From: Clostridium_AQ sp900552125
Lineage (GTDB): Bacteria > Bacillota_I > Bacilli_A > Erysipelotrichales > Erysipelotrichaceae
Direction: 5' to 3' (one strand)
Length of the DNA stretch: 64,000 bases
Assembly (NCBI GenBank): GCA_037892765.1
Contig: JBBKBW010000009.1
The notes below the pieces were generated by a model. The model was not told the DNA's origin. It searched no databases and worked only from the letters and a program-made list of their open reading frames with translations. Positions within the stretch are counted from its first letter, which is position 1. Each line of letters starts with the position of its first letter. A program made the position numbers and the translations under genes. Shown here piece after piece: positions 54,431-62,512 of this stretch.

Positions 54431-55879
54431 TTAATCTAAATCTTCGCCATTAGATGCAATTACTTTTTTATACCAATAGAAACTATCTTTCTTTAAACGT
54501 TTTCCAGTACCTTGTCCTAAATCGTCTAAATCAACATAGATATATCCGTAACGTTTACTCATTTCTGCACTTGAAGAAGAAACAATATCAATTGGCCCCC
54601 AGCTTAAATAACTGAAAATATCTACTCCATCTAAGATACATTCTTTCATTTGTTCAATGTGTTTTCTTAAATAATCAATACGGTATGGGTCATGAATAGA
54701 TCCATCTTCTTCTACTACATCCAATGCACCTAATCCATTTTCTGCAATCATCAAAGGTACATGATAACGATCCCAGTATTGACTTAATGAGTTATAGAAT
54801 CCTAGTGGATCTGCGCGCCATTCCCATGGTGTAGGTTCTAGGTATGGATTCTGTTCACCATTAAATGGAGTCATATCGTTTTTCTTATGATCTACAATTC
54901 TTGAATAGTAATAAGAAATAGCCAAGAAATCTGCTGGGTTTTCTTTTAGTAATTCTTCATCATCTGCTTCCATTTGTAAATGAATTCCATGTTCTTTAAA
55001 GTAGCGTAAAGCAAAGATTGGATATTCACCTCTTAGCTGTACATCTGTAAAGTAATACTGCATACGATTCTTTTTCATTGTTAATACAACATCTTTTGGA
55101 TCACAACTAGCTGGATACATTGTACCATCCGCTACCATTGTACCTAGTTTCATTTCTGGATCTATTGTCCGTGCTAATTTAATGATTTTTGCACAAGCTA
55201 CAAACTGATGATGAACTGCTTGATACATTAATTCTTCCATATTTTCAGCCTGTTCATCATATAATCCTAAAGAACCAAATTGTACTGTTGGCACCAAATT
55301 CACTTGATTACAAACAATCCAATATTTAACTTTACCTTTAAATCTCTCTAGTAATACTTTTGCATAACGAACAAAGAAATCAATAACCTTTCGATTTGCG
55401 AAACCACCGTATTCTGTTACTAAATATAATGGAATATCATAATGTGACATTGTAATTACAGGTTCCATTCCATCTTTAATAATTTCATCAATTAAATGGT
55501 CATAAAATTCTAATCCTTTTTCATTTGGCGTTTCTTCATCACCTTTAGGAAAAATTCTAGACCAAGAAATACTTGTTCTGAATGCTTTAAATCCCATTTC
55601 TTTCATCAGTGCAAGATCGCTTTTGTATGTATGATAGAAATCAATTCCATGACGTTTTGGATAGTATCCTTCTTTATCTTGCAATGCAAATTTTATTTCA
55701 TCTAATGTTCCACCGCCTTCTTTTGTGATATGAGCGCGGTCTTGGTTTTTATCATAAACATGAATGTCAGAAGTAGAAGGACCTCTGCCGTCAACATCCC
55801 AAGCTCCTTCTATTTGACAAGCTGCTACTGCGCCTCCCCATAAAAAGTCTTTAGGGAATCCTGTTGGTACTTGTTTCAT
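54431..55879 (-). CDS. GH1 6-phospho-beta-glucosidase-like, acid/base Glu replaced by Gln
   Basis: 482 residues, full GH1 fold with FLWGGAVAACQIEGAW, SWSRIFPKGDEE, nucleophile E380 in IAENGLG, and the phospho-substrate signature SSSSAEMSKRYGYIY. The acid/base motif, NEP or NEI in active enzymes, reads CNQVN (N191, Q192; codon CAA at 55304-55306). This is the substitution found in plant myrosinases and would cripple hydrolysis of ordinary O-glucosides. Could be a thioglucosidase-type enzyme, a binding protein or a degenerate copy. Last gene of the operon. Confidence 0.88.
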   Translation of the reverse strand: MKQVPTGFPKDFLWGGAVAACQIEGAWDVDGRGPSTSDIHVYDKNQDRAHITKEGGGTLDEIKFALQDKEGYYPKRHGIDFYHTYKSDLALMKEMGFKAFRTSISWSRIFPKGDEETPNEKGLEFYDHLIDEIIKDGMEPVITMSHYDIPLYLVTEYGGFANRKVIDFFVRYAKVLLERFKGKVKYWIVCNQVNLVPTVQFGSLGLYDEQAENMEELMYQAVHHQFVACAKIIKLARTIDPEMKLGTMVADGTMYPASCDPKDVVLTMKKNRMQYYFTDVQLRGEYPIFALRYFKEHGIHLQMEADDEELLKENPADFLAISYYYSRIVDHKKNDMTPFNGEQNPYLEPTPWEWRADPLGFYNSLSQYWDRYHVPLMIAENGLGALDVVEEDGSIHDPYRIDYLRKHIEQMKECILDGVDIFSYLSWGPIDIVSSSSAEMSKRYGYIYVDLDDLGQGTGKRLKKDSFYWYKKVIASNGEDLD

Positions 55880-55889
55880 TTTTTCTCTC

Positions 55890-57332
55890 CTATTCTAATT
55901 CTGTTCCATTTGATTTAATAACTTTTTGATACCAATAGAAAGAATCTTTTTTCAATCGTTTGCATTCTTTTGGATCATCATCTGTTCGATCTACATAAAT
56001 AAAGCCATATCTTTTTTTAACTCCATTACTTGTAGATAGTAAGTCAAGGGCAGACCAAGGGCAATAAGCTAGAACTTCGACACCATATTCTATAGCTCTA
56101 CCCATTGCTTTAATATGCTCTCTTAGATAGTCTATACGATAAGAATCATGGATTTTTCCATCTTCTGTTAATGTATCAAATGCTCCTAACCCATTTTCTG
56201 TAATCATTAATGGTTTTTCATAGCGTGTATAAATATCTCTAAATATATATTCTAATCCTGTAGGATCAATTGCCCAATCCCAATCTGTTGTATCTAGATT
56301 TGGATTTTTGCACATTTCATAGAATCCAGGATGTGTTTCAAACCCTGAAATTTCTCCTTTTTTACCAAAACGATTTACTCCACTATAACGAATTGTTTTT
56401 CCCTCTTCAATTGGACATGCTTTTGCACATTCACTTGCATAATAATTTAATGCCAAGAAATCAGAATAACCTTCTTTAATCAATTCCATATCACCTGGTT
56501 CAATTTTAGGTGCTAATCCATGTTTTTCTAAATACATCATTGCAGATTTTGTATAATGTCCTTTAAAATAAATATCTAAATAGTATGCATTTCTTAAATC
56601 ATGTGCATTTTGAGCTGCCATAACATCTTCTGATTTAGATGTTAAAGGATATACAGGTGCATATCCAATTGCAGCACCTACAAGTCCATTTGGGACTAAT
56701 TCATGTACTAATTTACAAGCAATCGCATGCGCTAGATTCATATGATGATTAATTTGATAGCGTAACTGATTATTATCTTGTAATTCTTCAGGAATATAAC
56801 ATTTTTGTGTCCAATACTGAACAATAATACTTTGTTCATTAATTGTTGTCCAATATTTGACTTGATCTTTGAATTCATTAATTATATATCGTGCATAATA
56901 TTCAAAATCTTTTACAACTTGACGATTTAACCATCCACCATATTTCTCAACCAACGCCCATGGTAAGTCATAATGGTAGAGTGTTACAATTGGTTCAATA
57001 TCATTGTCTTTTAATTCTTTAATTAAATCACGATAAAATTGAACTCCTTTTTCATTAACTTCACCAACACCATCTGGGAACACTCTAGACCAAGCAATTG
57101 AGAAACGATATGCTTTAAATCCCATTTCTTTCATTAATGCAACATCTTCTTTATAGTGATGGTAATGGTCACTTGCAATTTCTGCAGTCGCAAAACCAAA
57201 ATTTTTATAAATATCTTTATTAATAATATCTTGTTGAGAAGGTTTTTTTCCATCTTCGTTTGCTGCTCCTTCTACCTGATATGCACTGGTAGACGCACCC
57301 CAAAGAAAATTTTCTGGAAATTTACTTTTCAC
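55890..57332 (-). CDS. GH1 6-phospho-beta-glucosidase
   Basis: 480 residues with FLWGASTSAYQVEGAA, acid/base E166 in TINEQS, nucleophile in ITENGLG, and phosphate signature STSNGVKKRYGFIY. Hydrolyses phosphorylated disaccharide (cellobiose-type) imported by the PTS encoded upstream. Starts GTG behind AAGGGGGG. 10 nt before the next GH1 gene. Confidence 0.92.
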   Translation of the reverse strand: MKSKFPENFLWGASTSAYQVEGAANEDGKKPSQQDIINKDIYKNFGFATAEIASDHYHHYKEDVALMKEMGFKAYRFSIAWSRVFPDGVGEVNEKGVQFYRDLIKELKDNDIEPIVTLYHYDLPWALVEKYGGWLNRQVVKDFEYYARYIINEFKDQVKYWTTINEQSIIVQYWTQKCYIPEELQDNNQLRYQINHHMNLAHAIACKLVHELVPNGLVGAAIGYAPVYPLTSKSEDVMAAQNAHDLRNAYYLDIYFKGHYTKSAMMYLEKHGLAPKIEPGDMELIKEGYSDFLALNYYASECAKACPIEEGKTIRYSGVNRFGKKGEISGFETHPGFYEMCKNPNLDTTDWDWAIDPTGLEYIFRDIYTRYEKPLMITENGLGAFDTLTEDGKIHDSYRIDYLREHIKAMGRAIEYGVEVLAYCPWSALDLLSTSNGVKKRYGFIYVDRTDDDPKECKRLKKDSFYWYQKVIKSNGTELE

Positions 57333-57346
57333 TACTACATCCCCCC

Positions 57347-57679
57347 TTACTTGTTTTCTTTAATTAATTTTAATATGTCTATCATTTGCTTTGATAAACG
57401 AATTTCTGAATTAATTGTCATCAATGTATCTTGAGCATGGGCAAACAATAGAGAATATTCATAATGTTCTCCACTCGCTTCTCCCTGAATAATTTCTGTC
57501 TGTGATTTATGTGCAAGATGGATTTCTTCTTCCGCCTCCTGAACTAATGATTCACATGAGGAAAAATCAAATAACTTTGCTTTCTCTAGAGCCTCCGTAA
57601 TTTTTACTCTAGCATTACCTGCATGTAATATAATCTGCATTGCTACATTTATTAATTCATTCTCTATCTGTTCACACAT
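57347..57679 (-). CDS. celC: PTS lactose/cellobiose-type IIA
   Basis: 110-residue cytosolic phosphocarrier; phospho-His is H57 in AHKSQTEIIQ, with the family's LLFAHAQDTLMT following. Passes phosphate from HPr to IIB. CGGAGG before ATG; 17 nt from the IIC gene. Confidence 0.94.
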   Translation of the reverse strand: MCEQIENELINVAMQIILHAGNARVKITEALEKAKLFDFSSCESLVQEAEEEIHLAHKSQTEIIQGEASGEHYEYSLLFAHAQDTLMTINSEIRLSKQMIDILKLIKENK

Positions 57680-57696
57680 AATATTTCCTCCGTATC

Positions 57697-58935
57697 TTAT
57701 TCCTGATTTGCTCTTTCTTCATTTAATTTTTGCTTTTCATATACTTTGAAGAATGGATACCATACTGCAATATATATAACAAATAAAACAACCCACCACA
57801 ATAAAGCACGTATATCTTCTGTAACCATTACACTACAAATTGGTGCTGGTATCTGACCAACTTGTATCATTTTAGAAGGGATATTTAATAACCCTGTACT
57901 CATTAAAATCCATACATAGACTGGGCCAATAATAGCATTAATCCAAGCTGGCAACATTAACAATGGATTAAATACTACTGGTGCTCCAAACATAATTGGT
58001 TCATTAATATTGAAGATACTAGGAGCAATAAACACTCGACCTAACATCTTTAACTGCTTTGATTTTGAGAAACACATTAACAAATTCAATCCTAAAGTAC
58101 AGCACACACCGCCCATTGTAATAAATGCTAATGTAAATACAGCTTCACTCGTCACGATTTGAGTAGCTGCTTGTCCTGCTGCAACCGCATCAATATTCTG
58201 CTGAATATTTAACATAAACACCGGTGTTGAAATTGCTCCCCATAACCAAGTTGATACTCCAAGAGTATAGAAGAAAGCCATTATTAATGAATATAATATA
58301 AAGCCAGGTAATGTGGATAATATATTGGAAATAGGCATAAATGCTGATAGTATAACATCTATTAAGTTTATGTCTAATTTTACAACTAGTATCATTGCTA
58401 TTGCTAGACAAGTTACATTAGGAATTATTGTATTAATCCATCCTGTGACAAAGTCAGGTATACTGCTATCTTTCAAGAAATTGAGTTTTCCCCACAAATG
58501 GAAAATTAAGGCTACAAATAAACCAACTACCATTCCAACAGCTATTCCTGAAGGACCTAAATTTCCCATAAAGGCTGACAAACTGTCTGCTGAATCACCT
58601 TTAGGTGTAGCTGCCATAAATAGAACACATATTGCTGCAATTCCTGCATTTATAGTATAGGCTGGATGATTTAACTTTTCCATACATTGATTTGCCATCA
58701 TAAATGCAACAATCATAGTTATTAGCATAAAGCTAAAATTTAAAATTGGTGATAAATCTGGTAAAGTAGGAAAAAAAGAAACAAATACATTATAGAAATA
58801 TATCAATGAGCCTGTTAAAATAAATGGTATTATTTTTTGCATACAGCTAGATATTGCTGAAAGCCATGGTCTACTAAAAAATTTATTCATTGTTGGCGCA
58901 AAAGTATTAGCCAACCAAGACATAAAACCTTGCAT
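57697..58935 (-). CDS. celB: PTS cellobiose-type IIC
   Basis: 412 residues, about ten membrane helices, Lac/cellobiose family (NEPIMFGAPVVFNPLLMLPAWINA near 305-328, the substrate-binding signature). Moves the sugar across the membrane. AGGAGTG before ATG. Confidence 0.94.
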   Translation of the reverse strand: MQGFMSWLANTFAPTMNKFFSRPWLSAISSCMQKIIPFILTGSLIYFYNVFVSFFPTLPDLSPILNFSFMLITMIVAFMMANQCMEKLNHPAYTINAGIAAICVLFMAATPKGDSADSLSAFMGNLGPSGIAVGMVVGLFVALIFHLWGKLNFLKDSSIPDFVTGWINTIIPNVTCLAIAMILVVKLDINLIDVILSAFMPISNILSTLPGFILYSLIMAFFYTLGVSTWLWGAISTPVFMLNIQQNIDAVAAGQAATQIVTSEAVFTLAFITMGGVCCTLGLNLLMCFSKSKQLKMLGRVFIAPSIFNINEPIMFGAPVVFNPLLMLPAWINAIIGPVYVWILMSTGLLNIPSKMIQVGQIPAPICSVMVTEDIRALLWWVVLFVIYIAVWYPFFKVYEKQKLNEERANQE

Positions 58936-58983
58936 ATTTTCACTCCTCGTCTTTTGGTCTAAGATAACAAATTTCTATCCTTT

Positions 58984-59298
58984 TTATTTTTGGCTTAATT
59001 CTAATGCTAAGTCTAGTAAACGTTTTCCATCTAAAGTTGCATAAATATCTTGAGGGATAACCGCTACCTTAACATTATGCGGCTCAGCTAAAGCTTTATA
59101 ATGTTCTAATTCTGTTGCATAATGAGGTCCTAGTAACAAAACATCAATATTACTTAAATACTCTCCTACCTCTGAATGACTTCTTGCTTCTACACTAACA
59201 TCCATTTTTTGTTTTTTTGCTACCTTCCTAGCATTACTAGCAAGAAATCCACTAGACATTCCTGCACCACAACATAATAAAATTCTTACTTGATTCAT
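58984..59298 (-). CDS. celA: PTS lactose/cellobiose-type IIB
   Basis: 104 residues with the phospho-cysteine P-loop ILLCCGAGMSSGF at 6-18 (C10). First gene of IIB-IIC-IIA-GH1-GH1, the order of lichenan/cellobiose operons. AAGGAG before ATG. Confidence 0.94.
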   Translation of the reverse strand: MNQVRILLCCGAGMSSGFLASNARKVAKKQKMDVSVEARSHSEVGEYLSNIDVLLLGPHYATELEHYKALAEPHNVKVAVIPQDIYATLDGKRLLDLALELSQK

Positions 59299-59543
59299 AA
59301 ATATCTCCTTCCTCTTTTATTTACACCTATATTATTACTTTTTTTTTGCACTTTGTCCTCTTTACTTTTGCACCGTACAGGACCTAAAAATATGCATATT
59401 ATTTCACCTTTAGGTGCAGAATCTCATCATCTTATTTTTCACTTTACAGTGAAAATCATTAAATCGAACAATAAAAACATTTGAACAAGAAAAATAGATA
59501 TGATAGTATTATAAAGAATAAAAGCACAGAAGGAGTGATTTTC
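59299..59543. promoter_or_regulatory. Divergent control region of the cellobiose-type PTS and its regulator
   Basis: Contains direct repeats TTTTGCAC (59344-59351 and 59366-59373, 22 bp apart), an inverted pair TGCACC/GGTGCA (59369-59374, 59413-59418), the palindrome CACCT-TT-AGGTG (59405-59416) and TTTCACT-TTAC-AGTGAAA (59437-59454). Regulator promoter: TTGAAC (59481-59486), 17 nt, TAGTAT (59504-59509). The PTS promoter itself is not clear. Confidence 0.6.
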
Positions 59544-61481
59544 GTGAAGAAAAAACTTGTTGATATGCTCCAATTTCTATCCCAGCAGACTACTTCTATA
59601 ACAAGTGCAGAATTAGCAAATGCTTTAGATATCTCTACTCGTTCCGTAAAAAATTTTGTACACGAGATTAATAGTTTATATGGAACAAAAATCATTTTGT
59701 CTTCACGAACAGGATATACTTTAAATCCTAAAAGTAATATATCTTTATTACTAAATGAAGATAATGATACACCTCCTTCTACAAATGAAGAACGATCTTT
59801 TTACATTATCAAACAACTCTTTTTAAATCACACATCAAAAGTCGAAATCTTTGACCTGTGTGATTATTTATGTATTGGATACTCTACCGTAAGATCATTA
59901 ATCTCGAAAATGAACAAAACTTTTTCATCTTACCATGTAGAGTTTACTTGTGAAAATGAACAAGTACAAATAAAAGGTAGTGAACAAGATAAAAGAAAAC
60001 TTATTAGTTATGTAATTAATGAAGAGTATAAAAATTCGTTTATTAATGCGGATAATCTAATGGAAAACTTTGCTGATTTAGATATCCCTTTACTTCAATC
60101 CATCATTCAAGATACATTTCAAAAAAACAATTTTTATTTAAATGATTTCTCATTTACAAATATATTATTGCATTTATCTATCATCATTGATCGAGCATTA
60201 AGTGGAAATCAATTAAATTCTGGAAGAACAGATTTTCACTTTGATACAGAACAAGAAAAGCAATTATTATACAATTTAAAGCAACAACTAGAAAGTAACT
60301 TTGATATTTCGTTGAATAATTATGAATTATTTGAAATCTATATGTTATTTAAAGCAAATGCAAACTACTCATTGAATGCATTCAGTGACGAATTAACTAA
60401 AATAGTAGGAAATGAGATTGTTGATTTAACCGAGAAATATGTACATGATATTAATAATTACTATATGATTGATCTTTCAAGCAATGCATTTAAAACACCC
60501 TTTTCTTTGCATTTAAAGAACTTGATTTTCCGAGCATCACAACATCGTTATACATCAAATGCAATGGCACAAGTAATTCGGACAAACAGTCCTTTAGTAT
60601 TCGATATTGCAATTTTTATATCTTTAGATTTAATGGAACATTTTAATATCCTTGTAAATGAGGATGAAACTGCATTTTTAGCTATGCATATTGGTGCAGA
60701 AATCGAAAGACAGAATGAAAGTAAAAATAAAATTCCTGTTGTGTTAATATGTCCAGATTATCATAATATGGCTCAGCAAATTACAAATACTTTATTAATT
60801 AACTTTGGTAATCAGATTAATCTTTTAGATTGTTTACATCATGAAAATCAGATAAAAGAGGTAAAGAATCAAATCGCTATTATTTTTTCTTTGATCCCAT
60901 TATCTATTAAGCCAGAAGCAAATCAAATGATTGTTTATTTATCTCCACTTAATTTGTCTTCCCAGTTTGAAACTATTCAAAATGCATTAACAAAAAGTAG
61001 TGAATCATATAAAGACTACACACTTCGTTTGAACTTTCATGAATATTTTGAAGAGGACTTATTTGTGATTAATGATAACTTTAGGACAAAAGAACAAGTA
61101 TTAACTTATTTATGTGATCGCCTTTCTACAAAGAATTATGTAGATTCTAACTTTGAAGAAAAAGTTTATCAAAGAGAAAATGCCGCGACAACTGCATTTG
61201 GAAATATCGCCATACCGCATACAGTAGATATGAACGCAATTAAGACAAGTATTTCTGTTTGCATTTCAAAAAAAGGTATACAATGGGGTAAAAACACTGT
61301 TTATATCGTTCTTTTACTTGCAATAAATAAAGCGGACCGAAGACAATTTCGTTATTTGTATGAATCTCTAATTTCTATTTTTACTGAAAACAATATCGTT
61401 CAGGAAGTCAGAAATTGTAACTCTTTTAAACAATTTGAGAATTTTGTTTACTCTTGGATTGAACAGAAGGAAAATGAATAA
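59544..61481 (+). CDS. LicR-like PRD transcription activator
   Basis: 645 residues: two N-terminal HTH domains (ITSAELANALDISTRSVKNFVHEI; CDYLCIGYSTVRSLISKM), PRD1 and PRD2 (regulatory His-containing, ~170-380), an EIIB-like domain (~390-470) and an EIIA domain with AIPHTVDMNAIK near the C-terminus. Activity is set by PTS phosphorylation. Divergent from the IIB-IIC-IIA-GH1 operon, as LicR is in Bacillus. GTG at 59544 has AAGGAG eight bases upstream; an upstream frame from 59481 overlaps the promoter and is rejected. Confidence 0.92.
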   Translation: MKKKLVDMLQFLSQQTTSITSAELANALDISTRSVKNFVHEINSLYGTKIILSSRTGYTLNPKSNISLLLNEDNDTPPSTNEERSFYIIKQLFLNHTSKVEIFDLCDYLCIGYSTVRSLISKMNKTFSSYHVEFTCENEQVQIKGSEQDKRKLISYVINEEYKNSFINADNLMENFADLDIPLLQSIIQDTFQKNNFYLNDFSFTNILLHLSIIIDRALSGNQLNSGRTDFHFDTEQEKQLLYNLKQQLESNFDISLNNYELFEIYMLFKANANYSLNAFSDELTKIVGNEIVDLTEKYVHDINNYYMIDLSSNAFKTPFSLHLKNLIFRASQHRYTSNAMAQVIRTNSPLVFDIAIFISLDLMEHFNILVNEDETAFLAMHIGAEIERQNESKNKIPVVLICPDYHNMAQQITNTLLINFGNQINLLDCLHHENQIKEVKNQIAIIFSLIPLSIKPEANQMIVYLSPLNLSSQFETIQNALTKSSESYKDYTLRLNFHEYFEEDLFVINDNFRTKEQVLTYLCDRLSTKNYVDSNFEEKVYQRENAATTAFGNIAIPHTVDMNAIKTSISVCISKKGIQWGKNTVYIVLLLAINKADRRQFRYLYESLISIFTENNIVQEVRNCNSFKQFENFVYSWIEQKENE

Positions 61482-61484
61482 TTA

Positions 61485-61613
61485 TGGAGTTTAATATATT
61501 TTTATTGATATTGATGGAACTCCATTTGTTCATGATACTAGTTATACTCCAAGTTTTTCAATACTAGCAAATCATAATACTCATGAAAATCTAATTTTGT
61601 TACAAAATCATTA
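61485..61613 (+). pseudogene. Remnant of a HAD-family phosphatase N-terminus
   Basis: Open 42 codons reading YFFIDIDGTPFVHDTSYTPS, an unmistakable HAD motif I with the Leu after DGT changed to Pro, then drift and a stop at 61611. No start codon with a ribosome site. Cof-type phosphatases are frequent next to PTS genes. Confidence 0.6.
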
Positions 61614-62007
61614 GTGATAATAGATCAGCAAATGCATTTTCAACATTTAAAATAATTTAATATAAGAGATTTTATCCTATTTTTATAGCTAAAATTCCTT
61701 TTTCGTATTTATTATAAATATCTCTAATTGATGACACACACTTAACCTATATTCAGTTCCATAGAGTATCATTTCATTTTTAGTTCCTTTCAATACCTTA
61801 AATATGTTTTTATTTAACAATTATCCACATCGTTAGAACACTCTCATTATTCTTTCTTTCTAAAACGGATTTTTTGCTCCTATAAAAGCATTTTCCTTAC
61901 TTCTTCTACATTTTCTTGTAATTATGCAATGAGATGATAATAAAAGAAGCTATTGATATCCACTGTATTTTGTTATAATATCTACTCATTATAAGAGGAG
62001 GATATTC
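61614..62007. other. Intergenic region, decayed sequence and promoter
   Basis: Nearly 400 AT-rich bases without an intact gene. A short protein-like stretch on the minus strand around 61730-61800 (KNEMILYGTEYRLSVCHQLE) may be another fragment but is not recognised. TATAAT at 61974-61979 with TTGATA only 15 nt upstream probably starts the acetyltransferase transcript. Confidence 0.4.
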
Positions 62008-62451
62008 ATGAAAATAATAGAAATAAAAGATAGGACACCTTTACTGATTAAACAACTAACTAATGTATGGGAATCATCTGTAAAAGCTACACATCTCTTT
62101 CTATCAGATAATGAAATAGAAAACATTAAACAATATGTTCCCCAAGCATTTGAAAGTGTTGCTCATTTATTTATTATGGAAAATGATAATAATATACCTA
62201 TTGCCTTCATGGGAGTAGAAGATGGAAAACTTGAAATGTTATTTATTAAAGCTGAAGAAAGAGGAAAAGGACTAGGGAAACAGCTGCTTCAATACGGAAT
62301 TGAAAACTATGATGTGAAAGAACTAACAGTTAATGAACAAAATCCACAGGCAAAAGAATTTTATGAACATATGGGATTTAATGTTTATCGTAGATCTGAA
62401 TTAGATGAACAAGGAAATCCTTATCCGATTTTATATATGAAATTAAAATAA
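62008..62451 (+). CDS. GNAT N-acetyltransferase
   Basis: 147 residues; acetyl-CoA motif KAEERGKGLGKQLLQYGIE (about 81-99) and LTVNEQNPQAKEFYEHMGFNVYRR. Resembles the YafP/PhnO-like general acetyltransferases of small amines; substrate unknown. AGGAGG before ATG. Convergent with the pyrophosphatase gene. Confidence 0.88.
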   Translation: MKIIEIKDRTPLLIKQLTNVWESSVKATHLFLSDNEIENIKQYVPQAFESVAHLFIMENDNNIPIAFMGVEDGKLEMLFIKAEERGKGLGKQLLQYGIENYDVKELTVNEQNPQAKEFYEHMGFNVYRRSELDEQGNPYPILYMKLK

Positions 62452-62460
62452 ACATAACAA

Positions 62461-62501
62461 AATACACCTAATTGTAATCAAACAATTTAGGTGTATTCTT
62501 C
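62461..62501. terminator. Bidirectional terminator
   Basis: AATACACCTAATTGT / ACAATTTAGGTGTATT with one bulge, between convergent genes; T-rich on the right. Confidence 0.85.
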
Positions 62502-62512
62502 TTTTTATCTGT

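Noticed and set aside
59481..59543. Upstream start for the LicR-like protein
   Set aside because: It would overlap the -35 and -10 boxes; GTG at 59544 has AAGGAG at good spacing.
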